Origin: Pinibacter aurantiacus
GTDB lineage: Bacteria > Bacteroidota > Bacteroidia > Chitinophagales > Chitinophagaceae
Assembly (NCBI RefSeq): GCF_019130065.1
Contig: NZ_JAHSPG010000014.1
Coordinates: 124,001 to 188,000 of the forward strand
Length of the DNA stretch: 64,000 nt
Direction of reading: 5' to 3'
The position numbers were made by a program, and so were the translations under genes. The notes beneath the pieces were generated by a model. The model was given only the letters and a program-made list of their open reading frames with translations, was not told the origin of the DNA and did not search any database. Every line of letters begins with the position of its first letter. Within the stretch, counting starts at the first letter, position 1. Positions 1 to 9,432 of this stretch are shown piece after piece.

Positions 1-765
1 TTTCGTCACCAAGGTTTTGCCTTACAGTCACTCATTCCGTTAAACCAGGATATAAATACTCATATCACCGGAGCAGATAATTTCTTACTTAGAAAAGAAC
101 ACCTGGTTCTCACTCATAACCCGGCAAGAGAAATGTCTTTTATTTTCGAAAAAGGTAAAAACTATTTCGCATTTGGGTCGTCTTTTAACCTTGACTTTGT
201 ATATAAACATTTGCAGCAATTCTTTAACCAAACAGAAATAGCTAAATTTTACGGACCTAATTTCTTTGCCCTTACGGGCACACCAAAATTTGCTTCCCAT
301 AAGATCATCGATGTAATCAATGATATTATAGGCTTTAGCGTACCATCTCCAATAAGGGGCAACTATAATGCTATTAAAATGGAAGAGTTCTTCGTGCTGC
401 AACTGGCAAGAATTTTTAGCAAGCCCGAACCAAAATTAAAATTATCCGAAAGACAACTCGAGGGACTTGAGCAGGTCCGGCACATACTACTCGAAGATTT
501 TACCAAACGTCATACACCGCGAGAACTGTGTAAGCGGACACATATTACCATGCACACATTAAAAAACGGATTTAAAGCGGTCTATGGCCTCGCGCCATAC
601 GAATACCAAAAGGATGCGAGATTGCGTAAGGCAAAAGATCTACTCACACACACCGACAAACCGATCAAAGAGATCGCTGCACTTGTCAATTATGCTAGCT
701 TTGCAAGTTTCGTAGACGCCTTTACCAATCATTTCGGCTATACGCCTGGATACGTTAGAAAATAA
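1..765 (+). CDS. AraC-family transcriptional regulator (5' end cut by window edge)
   Basis: The reading frame is open from base 1 to the stop at 765. An internal ATG at 133 is not the true start, because the frame upstream of it is free of stops, so the gene begins outside the window. The C-terminal 100 residues form an AraC/XylS double helix-turn-helix DNA-binding domain, ending in the typical second helix and a closing FGYTPGYVRK segment. The N-terminal part resembles a sensing domain but was not recognised. It reads in the same direction as the MauE-like gene 120 bp downstream and probably activates it or the divergent-ended SusC/SusD locus. Family assignment is firm; the ligand and targets are inferred from position only. 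Confidence 0.88.
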   Translation, partial: FRHQGFALQSLIPLNQDINTHITGADNFLLRKEHLVLTHNPAREMSFIFEKGKNYFAFGSSFNLDFVYKHLQQFFNQTEIAKFYGPNFFALTGTPKFASHKIIDVINDIIGFSVPSPIRGNYNAIKMEEFFVLQLARIFSKPEPKLKLSERQLEGLEQVRHILLEDFTKRHTPRELCKRTHITMHTLKNGFKAVYGLAPYEYQKDARLRKAKDLLTHTDKPIKEIAALVNYASFASFVDAFTNHFGYTPGYVRK

Positions 766-885
766 ATCACGCCTCTTTTTCGAAACTTTTTCTGCCATTT
801 TGCCAAATAGATACTCCAAAAACTTAAGTAAAGAATTGTAAACTTTACATCAGCATTATTTACGAACCAATTAACCTTAACCTAT

Positions 886-1329
886 ATGCGCAAACTAGTA
901 GTTGAAATCATTTCGTCCTTGCTCATATTTTTATTTGCTTATACAGCGTTCCAAAAATTTTCACATCACGCAACATTTCTGCATACGCTCGAGCGTGCGG
1001 GACTATCCGGCTTCTTTGCTATTTGCTTATCCTGGGTTGTCCCAATCATTGAACTGCTGGTGGCAAGTCTGCTACTTTTTCCTTCACTTCGAAGGACGGG
1101 TTTGCTGGTTTCAATAATCTTATTATCTGGATTTACGATATACATTTTGTACATGCTGTTATTTATCCCGAACCTCCCGTGTTCTTGCGGCGGCGTTATC
1201 AGCTATCTCTCCTGGAAACAGCATCTTATTTTTAATATCAGCTTTTTACTACTGTCGCTCTATGGCTGGCGCGCCTTGAAGACAGGTAAACATATTGCAA
1301 TCAGGAATAGCCGAATACCTGTGATATAG
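886..1329 (+). CDS. MauE/DoxX-like redox-associated membrane protein
   Basis: A 147-residue integral membrane protein with about four hydrophobic helices and a Cys-x-Cys-Gly-Gly motif at residues 99-103, just after the third helix. MauE/DoxX-family proteins are small four-helix membrane proteins linked to periplasmic thiol chemistry, and the cysteine pair fits electron transfer to a periplasmic partner. It is followed 33 bp later by a small secreted protein with two cysteines, and a TlpA-like thioredoxin lies convergent just beyond. The three probably form one thiol relay; this is inferred from gene order. Substrate unknown. Confidence 0.75.
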   Translation: MRKLVVEIISSLLIFLFAYTAFQKFSHHATFLHTLERAGLSGFFAICLSWVVPIIELLVASLLLFPSLRRTGLLVSIILLSGFTIYILYMLLFIPNLPCSCGGVISYLSWKQHLIFNISFLLLSLYGWRALKTGKHIAIRNSRIPVI

Positions 1330-1362
1330 TAGGCATTATTTTTAACTCAACTTGTAACGTTT

Positions 1363-1650
1363 ATGAAACAGTACTTTTTAGGCGTTATTGCCCTCGTAAC
1401 AGCGATCACGTTGAATTCATTTACTTTGAAAGCGGATAACCATCCAACAGCAACAAAGAACTTTGAATACAACGATTATCCAAACGATGCATTCCAGAAC
1501 ATTGCCTCCCATTATTCATTGACACCTAATGATGGGCAAGATGAACTGGACTGCCAGGGAAGCGCTCACCGTTGCGGTGTGGTGGCACAGGACAATGGTT
1601 CCGGCCTTCCGGATCTTACAAAACCTTATACCATTAAAGTTAGGGATTGA
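1363..1650 (+). CDS. Small secreted two-cysteine protein (DUF6520-like)
   Basis: A 95-residue protein with a clear N-terminal signal peptide (residues 1 to about 24) and no other membrane segment. The mature chain is short and polar, with two cysteines at 64 and 71 (C-x6-C) in a glycine-rich C-terminal part. Its size, signal peptide and cysteine pair resemble the small DUF6520-type proteins that recur beside MauE-like genes in Bacteroidota; this family match is from memory and unverified. It probably shares an operon with the MauE gene. It could be the substrate of the neighbouring thiol relay, a metal or haem binder, or a secreted peptide precursor. Function unknown. Confidence 0.7.
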   Translation: MKQYFLGVIALVTAITLNSFTLKADNHPTATKNFEYNDYPNDAFQNIASHYSLTPNDGQDELDCQGSAHRCGVVAQDNGSGLPDLTKPYTIKVRD

Positions 1651-1661
1651 TAGGTAAAGGT

Positions 1662-1707
1662 AAGGCTGGCCGTATGAATGCGCGGGGCATGTACGCCAGC
1701 CTTTTAT
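1662..1707. terminator. Bidirectional terminator between convergent genes
   Basis: AAGGCTGGC at 1662-1670 and GCCAGCCTT at 1695-1703 form a perfect 9-bp stem around a 24-nt loop, followed by a T-rich run. It lies between the small secreted protein gene and the convergent TlpA-like gene, whose stop codon (1704-1706) abuts the stem. Confidence 0.65.
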
Positions 1708-3011
1708 TTGTGGTCTTCAATGACCAGCATATCAATCTCCCTGTATGCTTCTTTTATATCCAGCCCGCTTTGTTGTAATTCGAGTCGTACGGAAGCTAAT
1801 TTTGCAGGATCATCCAAATGGTTGGGAAACTGCTTCAGCACCATATCGATACCCTTTGCATACCCGGTACCATCAATAATGGGCGTTTTTATTTGTGGGT
1901 TACAATTTTGCAGATAGGATAAAACGGAATTTTGAATAGTATAATTGGTAACGATCAAGCCCTGTTCAAGGCTGCTTTCATATGTCGAATCGCTCGCCTT
2001 CCCTTTGGAGGGCTCTATGCCTGAATTTATCAGTACCAGGCATTTTACCTTTTGTTTTTCTACGTGACCAACAAAGGGCGAATACATATTCAGGTCACGA
2101 CGCATCATCATAAAAAGCAGTTTACTATCCGTTCCGGGCAACACCGCTTCATAGCTCGCCCTTGCCTTTTGTTTCCAGCCATTGATAAGACTGTCAGTTG
2201 GCTCTTCATAGCTAAAGAATGCGCTATTTTTTGTTCTGACGTCAAGCCTGTTATCAAGGTAAAATTCCCCTTCCCCGAATGACTCGTTGTAGGCATATTG
2301 AAAGAGTGTCCTGATCGGCACATTGATGGCCCGAATCGTTGAGCAATTGTTGACCGTATCTGTGTATAAGACGGGCATTACATTCTCTACCCCATCGAGG
2401 GATTTTGCATAAAGGGTATGAAATTGTATATCCTTATTCCACCTGCCTTTTCCTTCTGAGAACAAACTCACTTCATCATTAAAATCAACCAACTCTTTTT
2501 TCGTCGCCAGTTGCAATTGTTCACCCCTTAAAAATCGTTCAATATTGCTCCATGTGGCATTATGATCGTATGTAATAAATTGCACCACGCCCTGTTGATC
2601 TATCCAAACGTGATGCGGTACAGTCGTATGTGGAAACAATGTATGAAGGAGCGTATCATTCAACATCATGGGTACACGCGGATACTCTTTTTTTATTCTT
2701 TTAAAAAGCGATGCAACATTTTTGCGATTGCTGTTGCAAACAATGACAATTTGAATGTTATGATTAAACGCTTGCTGCAAGCTGTCAAGATGAGGCATCC
2801 CATGTATGCATCCCAGGCAACCCGTGGACCAAAAATCCAGGATGATAAGTTTTGCTTTTATATCATTGATGGTTTTCGCGGGTGCATTATCAAGTAAGGT
2901 TTCACCGAACAAAACTTGAGGCAAGGTATCACCAATCATTAATGGGCGCATGTTCTGGCCTTTTGCGTACAACACACAACTCAAGGCAAGACATAGAAAT
3001 AGTTGTTTCAT
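1704..3011 (-). CDS. TlpA-family thioredoxin-like protein with long C-terminal extension
   Basis: A 435-residue secreted protein. Residues 1-19 are a signal peptide. Residues 22-160 are an AhpC/TSA-TlpA-type thioredoxin fold with the redox pair Cys65-Leu-Gly-Cys68 in a WSTGCLGC context. The remaining 270 residues are an extension found in some Bacteroidota TlpA proteins. Its end weakly resembles DUF3738, an assignment not certain here. It probably reduces or shuffles disulfides in the periplasm. It ends 39 bp downstream of the SusD gene's stop on the same strand and is likely the last gene of the SusC-SusD-TlpA operon. It faces the MauE-like gene, which could supply electrons. Confidence 0.8.
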   Translation of the reverse strand: MKQLFLCLALSCVLYAKGQNMRPLMIGDTLPQVLFGETLLDNAPAKTINDIKAKLIILDFWSTGCLGCIHGMPHLDSLQQAFNHNIQIVIVCNSNRKNVASLFKRIKKEYPRVPMMLNDTLLHTLFPHTTVPHHVWIDQQGVVQFITYDHNATWSNIERFLRGEQLQLATKKELVDFNDEVSLFSEGKGRWNKDIQFHTLYAKSLDGVENVMPVLYTDTVNNCSTIRAINVPIRTLFQYAYNESFGEGEFYLDNRLDVRTKNSAFFSYEEPTDSLINGWKQKARASYEAVLPGTDSKLLFMMMRRDLNMYSPFVGHVEKQKVKCLVLINSGIEPSKGKASDSTYESSLEQGLIVTNYTIQNSVLSYLQNCNPQIKTPIIDGTGYAKGIDMVLKQFPNHLDDPAKLASVRLELQQSGLDIKEAYREIDMLVIEDHK

Positions 3012-3050
3012 ACCGGTGGCAGAAAATTACACATTATAAAAAATAGGTGG

Positions 3051-4415
3051 CTAGTATCCCAGGTTCTGAACGAGCGCGGGATTTAAATTGATTTGGTTAA
3101 TGGGAACCGGCCAAAGCGTATCCGTTTCTTTCCAGCCCGGTTTTATTCCTTCCAGCACGGCTGTTGCCCTTCCCGTTCTTTGCAGGTCAAACCATCGATG
3201 CCCCCATTCAAAACAGAGTTCGATCCGTCTTTCCTGTGCAATAGCAGCTACTATGGAGGGTTGATCCGTTGCTGTTACAGGTGACAAACCCGCCCTGCTA
3301 CGGATAATATTAATATCCTCTTTTGCCGCATCCAAATTATTCAAGTGTGCACTCGCTTCTGCCCGGATCAGATATTGCTCTGCCAGCCTGAACACGTTGT
3401 AATATTCACTCAACGTAGCGCTGGAGCGAACCTTGTATTTATACGGATAATACAACTGCTTCCCGCTATAAGTCCGCGAATTGATCCAGGCCACTTTTCG
3501 CTTGTCTCCTATTTCAAATGCATTCAGCAAATAGGAGGTTACCAGGTAAGTAGGTTGGCTGGAGCTCGATGCAGGAATAATCAGATTTGCTTCCGTGGTA
3601 TTTAGGTTTGGTTTTACAGGTTGCAATTGCCAAATGGCTTCCTTACTGTCTTTTAGAAAAACGCTCGACGGATCGGTTTCAAGATGGTAAAGGTTGGAAG
3701 CAATCATTTCATCGGCCGTTTGCTTTGCCTTATTATAGTTTTTCTCATAGAGATACATTCTTGCCAGTAGCGCCTTCGCGGTAAACTTATTGGGTCTTAC
3801 CCTGCCGGCAGTCGGATAGTTGTCCGTTAACAAACCTGCGGCATCCATGAGGTCCGAATTGATCTGTTCATAAACAGCCGCTTTATCTTTTCTTGGTAGA
3901 GACATATTACTCGTGTAAGCACTGCTAAGCACCAGTGGCACATCGCCAAATAAATCCACGAGGTAACTATAACAAAATGCACGGATAAATAATGCCTCGC
4001 CGGTCAACTGCAGTTTAACATCAGCAGAAAGCAGCGTAGATAATCGTAGCTGTTCCAGCGTGAGATTGGCGGCATAAATGTATTTATACATTGGTGACCA
4101 GAAAGCGCTATTAATCAGCCCATGGCTGCTTGCCGTTAGACTGCTGGCAACAAACTCATCACGAGGCCCCGGCGTGTAGTAATACAGTTCATCGGCGTAC
4201 ATGCCTGGGTAAAGGGTTGTAAAAGCACTGGAGAATTGCGACTGCCCGTTCATCATTTCACTGTAAATGCCTGTGATGGTAGAAGTTGCTGTGGCATCAC
4301 TTGTAAAAGGGGCAGGGTTCACAATCTGGTTATCCGGCGGATCAATGGTTACAAATTTTTTGCATCCACCAATCGAACACACAAAGACCAGGATAAAAAT
4401 TATAATAGGTTTCAT
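3051..4415 (-). CDS. SusD/RagB-family outer-membrane nutrient-binding lipoprotein
   Basis: A 454-residue lipoprotein. Its signal peptide ends in a lipobox with the acylated cysteine at about residue 18 (SIGGC). The body has the helical TPR-like SusD fold, with the characteristic C-terminal segment containing ERRIELCFEWGHRWFDLQR and a closing NPALVQNLGY. SusD proteins sit on the cell surface as a lid over SusC and capture oligosaccharides or peptides. It lies 9 bp downstream of SusC and is translated with it. The substrate cannot be read from the sequence, and no glycosidases lie nearby, so a glycan is not assured. Confidence 0.93.
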   Translation of the reverse strand: MKPIIIFILVFVCSIGGCKKFVTIDPPDNQIVNPAPFTSDATATSTITGIYSEMMNGQSQFSSAFTTLYPGMYADELYYYTPGPRDEFVASSLTASSHGLINSAFWSPMYKYIYAANLTLEQLRLSTLLSADVKLQLTGEALFIRAFCYSYLVDLFGDVPLVLSSAYTSNMSLPRKDKAAVYEQINSDLMDAAGLLTDNYPTAGRVRPNKFTAKALLARMYLYEKNYNKAKQTADEMIASNLYHLETDPSSVFLKDSKEAIWQLQPVKPNLNTTEANLIIPASSSSQPTYLVTSYLLNAFEIGDKRKVAWINSRTYSGKQLYYPYKYKVRSSATLSEYYNVFRLAEQYLIRAEASAHLNNLDAAKEDINIIRSRAGLSPVTATDQPSIVAAIAQERRIELCFEWGHRWFDLQRTGRATAVLEGIKPGWKETDTLWPVPINQINLNPALVQNLGY

Positions 4416-4424
4416 ACGGTGTTT

Positions 4425-7400
4425 TTAAAAAGTTATTTTAATACCCGCTGCCAGGGTAAGTAACGGCGGCAGTGAGCCTGTGCTTTGCGATTCAGGGTCG
4501 AGCCCCTTATACTTGGTAACAGTAAATAAGTTCTGTGCCTGCACAAATACCTGTGCATTGCTGAGCTTTACATGACGGGCAGCGCTACTTCCAAGACTAT
4601 ATAGCAGGGCAATGTTCTTAACACGCACAAAAGAAGCGTCCGTGAGTATGGCAGATGAGTTTGTCAAATAAGCAATTGCCTGACCTGCATTACTCGCATA
4701 ATTTTGTGTGACCTGCTGATAGGGTACCCTGTCACCTACTTTTTGCCAGCGACGCTCCAGCAGTTCCGGTAAATTGGTCATGGTTCCCGGCAGCGTGTAG
4801 AAATTATATACGGGGTCTATTCCTTTTTGTTTGACAAACTGCAACCGGACATCGAGTTGCCACTTTTTGTATTTGAATGTGTTGGCCAGTCCACCATAGA
4901 ATGTAGGATCTGTGGTTCCTATAAGACCATAGTCAAGACTATTTAATATCCCATCCTTGTTGAGATCACTATAGCCGTACACACCTGTTTGCGGATTGAC
5001 ACCCAGGAACTGGTAACCGATTCGAATATTCAAAGGTTGACCGATCATGTAAGTGTTTGCATAGCTGGAATTTTCAAGTCCTGGAAATTTTTCCAGCTTA
5101 TTTTTTGTGATGCTTACATTGAAAAATGTCCGCCATTCAAATGACGCGTGACGAATATTGACGGTTTGCAATTCAAGCTCCCATCCTTTGTTGGACACCA
5201 CTCCAGGAAAATTCATGAGTACGCTGCTCGCCCCTGTTTGGCCGGGCAAATTGAACCCAATGATTTGGTTCGTGCTTTTATTGCTGAACCAGGCGGCATT
5301 GAATAATATCCTGTTTTTACAAAACCCCAGTTCCATCGCCAGCTCAGCTTTGATATTATTTTCCCAGCTAAAATCAGGATTGTACAACCTCGCGGGTCGT
5401 AAGGCGGGGGCTCCCTGGTAAGGGTAAGTAGTGATCAGGTACGAATCAAGATATTGATAATTGCCGATCTTATCATTGCCGGTTATGCCGTAGCTTCCCC
5501 GCAATTTGCCGAAAGAAAGAAACGGCGCACGGTCATGGATCAAAGCCTCTTCTGAAAATATCCATGCTGCTCCCACCGCGCCAAAATTGGCAAATTGTTT
5601 ACCCGGACCGAAACGGCTCGACCCATCTCTTCTGCCGGTCAGGTTAACAATATACCTGCTGTTTAAATTGTAGTTGAGTCGTGCAAAAAGAGCATTGTAG
5701 CGGTATTCATTCGACGCGTTGGTGGTGGTCACAAATGGAGCAGCGCCAATAGAATGCAAGAGCAGGTCGCTCTGGTAACCCGCACCATCCGTGGCTTCGT
5801 TGTTGTCCTTGCTTTGTTGGAAAGTAGTGCCTAGTAAGGCCGTCAATCGTCCTTTGTGACCTATATGATCATTGCTGTATTCAAGTTGAGGCTCCACGTT
5901 CCATGTCTTCTCGGTACTGCTTGCAAGCGAAACACTTCCCTGGGGTGCATAGTCAGGATTTTGAGAAGCGATGGGATAATAGGCAGCCTCCTGGAAAGCG
6001 ATCTGGTTATATCCCAGCAACGCTTTAAAGGTAAGTGTCGGTAGCACTTTAAAACTGACAAGCCCTGAACTGGTGAACCTGTCTGTTAAAGTACTATAGG
6101 GTTGTTGCAATGTTGCCAGCGGGTTACCGACCGACACAGTGCCTGTTTTTTCCTGCCATTGTAAATTCCCGGACGAATCATAGGGTTCATACATATTGGG
6201 TGGCAGGAAAATAAAGGAGGTCAGGTCTTGCTGCGGTAAATGCGTTTGTTCATCAGTGTAAGAAGAAGTTACCTGTAAATTGAATTTCTTGTTCATTGAC
6301 TGGTGCGATACGTACATAGTACCGTTAATGCGCCTGTCAAAAAAATTATCCGGGAAAACGGTACCGTCTTTTAAATAGCCCAGCCCAACACCAAACTTGG
6401 TATTAGCTGAACCTCCCGCAATTTGAAGTTGCGCATTGCTCGACCACGCATTACCACCAATTAAACGGTGTTTCCAATTAATATACCGGCTGGTGTCCCA
6501 TACCGTTAGATCAGGCGCGTTGCTTGCATCTGGCGTTACTGCATCGTTCGCAAAAGCTTCTCTTCTCATTTGCAAATAAGTGGCCGAGTTCATGATTGGC
6601 ATGGCATTTCTGACCCTTGACAAACTTTGCGTAAAGCTGAAGTCGGTTTGGATACCGTCTTGCTTTGCCCTTTTGGTAGTGATAAGAATAACCCCATTCG
6701 CACCACGACTGCCGTATATTGCCGTCGCATCGGCGTCTTTCAATACTTCGATGCTTTCAATAGTAGAGGGATCAATATTATTGAAAGGGCTGTTGGCGAC
6801 AAGGCCACTTCTTTGCGTAAACCCACTCGTATTATTCAAAAAGGGAACACCGTCAATGATGTACAACGGATCGGTTCCACTTTGTATTGAATTGGTGCCA
6901 CGAATAAGCACGTTAAAGTTCGACCCGGGAAGACCATTGCTTTGCGTGATCTGTAAGCCTGTTATATTTCCCTGTAGCGCTGCCAGCGGATTCGATACCG
7001 GTTGTTTCCCGATGTCACTGGCGGTAAGCCTGCCTACAGCACCGGTATTCAACTTTCGGGTGGTGGTGCCATAGGCAATGACGATCGTCTCGTCAAGGGC
7101 TGCAACCGCTATTTTTAAGAACACATGAGAAAAACCTGGCTTGTCTATCTTAATTTCCTGTGGCTGGTAACCCACACTGCTTATAATGAGTGTCGAACCT
7201 TTCGCCAATTGTTCCATCCTGAAATTACCCGTATTATCTGTATTTACAAAAGTCTGCGAACCCTTGATCTGGATAGTAGCTCCGGCGATGGGTTCACCTT
7301 TTTCGCTTAGCACCCTGCCGTTTATTTCAATCAGTCCTATCGTATCTTTTGGGTCCGGGATGGCTTTCTTACCGGTAGTTTTAATGGTAATATAATTTCC

Positions 7401-7721
7401 GTCCACATGGTAGCTAAGGGACGTGTTTTTAAAACAGGCATCCAGGATAGATGATATGTCTTTTTGTTTTGCATCGATATTTACAGTTTGGAGCGGAGCT
7501 ACGTCCTCATGCGTATAGAAAAATTTGTAGCCGGTTTGCGCCTCAATTTGTTCAAAGACCTTTTCGACGCGTACATTCCTTAAAGCAAGGGTGATCTTTT
7601 GGGCTGTCAATATTTGGGGAATCATAAACAGGCAGCCGAGTAATAGCCATGCCACGGGTCGTAGCGCTGGTACAGGACATAAGCGTTTAGGCAATGACGT
7701 GCCATATGCAGTCACATGCAT
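4425..7721 (-). CDS. SusC/RagA-family TonB-dependent outer-membrane transporter with STN domain
   Basis: A 1098-residue protein. Residues 1-40 are a signal peptide, 43-114 an STN (secretin/TonB N-terminal) signalling domain, 132-205 a carboxypeptidase-regulatory-like beta domain. A TonB-box-like DETIVIAYGT sits at 210-219, then a plug domain (about 225-350) with the SusC-type LYIIDGVPF motif, then a long beta-barrel ending in aromatic Phe. It imports substrates captured by SusD using TonB energy. The STN domain marks a transducer type that signals through a FecR anti-sigma factor, and a FecR gene lies directly upstream on the same strand (gap 152 bp). Start chosen at the first Met before the signal peptide. 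Confidence 0.95.
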   Translation of the reverse strand: MHVTAYGTSLPKRLCPVPALRPVAWLLLGCLFMIPQILTAQKITLALRNVRVEKVFEQIEAQTGYKFFYTHEDVAPLQTVNIDAKQKDISSILDACFKNTSLSYHVDGNYITIKTTGKKAIPDPKDTIGLIEINGRVLSEKGEPIAGATIQIKGSQTFVNTDNTGNFRMEQLAKGSTLIISSVGYQPQEIKIDKPGFSHVFLKIAVAALDETIVIAYGTTTRKLNTGAVGRLTASDIGKQPVSNPLAALQGNITGLQITQSNGLPGSNFNVLIRGTNSIQSGTDPLYIIDGVPFLNNTSGFTQRSGLVANSPFNNIDPSTIESIEVLKDADATAIYGSRGANGVILITTKRAKQDGIQTDFSFTQSLSRVRNAMPIMNSATYLQMRREAFANDAVTPDASNAPDLTVWDTSRYINWKHRLIGGNAWSSNAQLQIAGGSANTKFGVGLGYLKDGTVFPDNFFDRRINGTMYVSHQSMNKKFNLQVTSSYTDEQTHLPQQDLTSFIFLPPNMYEPYDSSGNLQWQEKTGTVSVGNPLATLQQPYSTLTDRFTSSGLVSFKVLPTLTFKALLGYNQIAFQEAAYYPIASQNPDYAPQGSVSLASSTEKTWNVEPQLEYSNDHIGHKGRLTALLGTTFQQSKDNNEATDGAGYQSDLLLHSIGAAPFVTTTNASNEYRYNALFARLNYNLNSRYIVNLTGRRDGSSRFGPGKQFANFGAVGAAWIFSEEALIHDRAPFLSFGKLRGSYGITGNDKIGNYQYLDSYLITTYPYQGAPALRPARLYNPDFSWENNIKAELAMELGFCKNRILFNAAWFSNKSTNQIIGFNLPGQTGASSVLMNFPGVVSNKGWELELQTVNIRHASFEWRTFFNVSITKNKLEKFPGLENSSYANTYMIGQPLNIRIGYQFLGVNPQTGVYGYSDLNKDGILNSLDYGLIGTTDPTFYGGLANTFKYKKWQLDVRLQFVKQKGIDPVYNFYTLPGTMTNLPELLERRWQKVGDRVPYQQVTQNYASNAGQAIAYLTNSSAILTDASFVRVKNIALLYSLGSSAARHVKLSNAQVFVQAQNLFTVTKYKGLDPESQSTGSLPPLLTLAAGIKITF

Positions 7722-7873
7722 AGTTGTGTTGGTTTTAATTGAAAAAAATGCAGTTTAAAATAAAGGGATATACTTGCCGGTGGATACCGGCAGCCCTCTG
7801 GCTCAAATGGCAGCCGGGGTGCCTTAACTACCCACGGTGCATTTTGACTATATGATCATGGTTTTCCTTTTCG

Positions 7874-9052
7874 TTATGGACCAACCTCTACAGTGGTCCC
7901 ATTGACGGCAAAGTGTACATGCCCTGTCTGTTGCAGTAATTGTAATATGGTAAGTAGTGGCTCTTTCCTTGGAACGGCCGCATTAAAATGGTAGTTGATA
8001 TTGCTCTTGTAAACAACCTTTACGTCATACCATCTTGCCAGCTGCCTCATAATGTTTTCGATGGGCTGATTTTTAAATAAAAACTGATCTTCTTTCCAGG
8101 CCGTTACTTCCCGAAGGTTGGCTTTTGTTATCTCGATATTTCCTGGTGCATTGACGCAGGCCTGCTCTCCTGTGGTAAGTACCTTTTCCAAGCCTCCCGC
8201 TATCACTTTTATTTTCCCTGACACCAGTGTCGTTTGAGTGGAGGGCTCATCTATATAGGTGGATACATTAAAACTCGTTCCGAGCACCTTTATGCTCTGA
8301 TTACTTGTTTGCACAATGAAGGGCTTCTGTTCATTTTTGGCAATATCAAAAAAAGCTTCGCCCTCTACTACTACTTTTCTTTCATTGCCCGTGAACGCGA
8401 CAGGATACTTGATCGAGGATGCTGCATTTAACCACACTGTTGTACCGTCCGATAACTTCAATACATACTTGCCTCCCTTGGGAACGATGAGCGTATTGAA
8501 TGCAGCCTCTGATTTTGATCGCTCCTCACCCGAATAGGTTATTGTTTGATCAGTACCATTGATTTCTACGCCATTTTGGTTGGCAATCTTTCCCTGTTGT
8601 TTCGGACCCAACTCTATCGTCCTACCATTCGCAAGCTGCAAAGTTGCTTTTGCAAAACCCGGCAGTATTGCTGTTTCATTTGCGCCATCTGGTTTTTCAG
8701 GCTGAGGCTCATCCCCTCCTGATTTTATGAGCCAACCAATACCAAAAGCGATAAGTACTATCGCCGCAATTGAGACCGGGAACAACCATTTTATTTTTTT
8801 TGCTGTAAATAGCTGCGATTTTATTTTTTTATAGGCTTTGTCTTTATTCAAGCCCGTCATGAAAGCCATCGCTTCGTCAATGTTCCGCTTGTCAGTAAGC
8901 TGGGCAAACAACTCCGTGTTGTCATCATTCTCCCCTACCCATTCATCGAGCTCGTCATGCTCTTTCGTGGTGAGGGTTTTATTGATAAACCCCGCCACGA
9001 GATAAGCAATACGTTGCGCTTTTTCTTCCGTTTCTTGAAATTGGTAGTTCAT
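7874..9052 (-). CDS. FecR-family anti-sigma factor
   Basis: A 392-residue inner-membrane protein. It has an N-terminal cytoplasmic segment of about 85 residues that should bind a sigma factor, one transmembrane helix (about 89-110), a periplasmic FecR domain (about 180-280, with the GGKYVLKLSDGTTVWLNA pattern) and a C-terminal DUF4974 domain (about 320-390). In this family the periplasmic part receives the signal from the STN domain of SusC and releases an ECF sigma factor. The sigma gene that normally sits immediately upstream is absent: 380 bp without a gene follow, then a gene on the opposite strand. An orphan ECF sigma gene at 27136-27708 could be the missing partner. Confidence 0.92.
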   Translation of the reverse strand: MNYQFQETEEKAQRIAYLVAGFINKTLTTKEHDELDEWVGENDDNTELFAQLTDKRNIDEAMAFMTGLNKDKAYKKIKSQLFTAKKIKWLFPVSIAAIVLIAFGIGWLIKSGGDEPQPEKPDGANETAILPGFAKATLQLANGRTIELGPKQQGKIANQNGVEINGTDQTITYSGEERSKSEAAFNTLIVPKGGKYVLKLSDGTTVWLNAASSIKYPVAFTGNERKVVVEGEAFFDIAKNEQKPFIVQTSNQSIKVLGTSFNVSTYIDEPSTQTTLVSGKIKVIAGGLEKVLTTGEQACVNAPGNIEITKANLREVTAWKEDQFLFKNQPIENIMRQLARWYDVKVVYKSNINYHFNAAVPRKEPLLTILQLLQQTGHVHFAVNGTTVEVGP

Positions 9053-9432
9053 TGCTTTAAATTAGTACAATTATGGACTTTTTTTTCAGGTAATTATACT
9101 GAAATCCCGAAGATCGGTGTCCCATATATAGAACACGAAAACAGTAGGCTTCGTTACAAATTATTTTAAAAAAGTTTTACCTGTTTCTAAACCGTTGAAA
9201 ACAATACAATAAAGACTGATGAAAAGTAACCCGTCAATACCGGCTGGAATTTTCCGCGACGACAGCCATTAATACGCCGCCAAATTTTCCAGGAACCTGG
9301 TTGATATACCTTTCTTTTAAAATTGACCCTTCGACTATCCCAACAGAAACATTGCGCTAAGATTTGCGTATGTGCACGCTTTTTCGTCTTTTATCGTTTG
9401 CATAATTTTGAGAAGCAAAAACATCGCCATCT
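9053..9432. other. Intergenic region where a sigma factor would be expected
   Basis: No convincing gene. The sequence separates the divergent FecR and response-regulator genes and should hold both promoters. On the plus strand TAATTTTG at 9403-9410 fits the Bacteroidota -7 consensus (TAnnTTTG), but no good TTTG -33 element sits at the right distance, so it is only a weak promoter candidate for the response regulator. No remnant of an ECF sigma gene was seen. Confidence 0.4.

Noticed and set aside
8957-9169. Small open frame overlapping the FecR start
   Set aside because: It overlaps FecR on the opposite strand, has no family signature and no gene-like neighbour.
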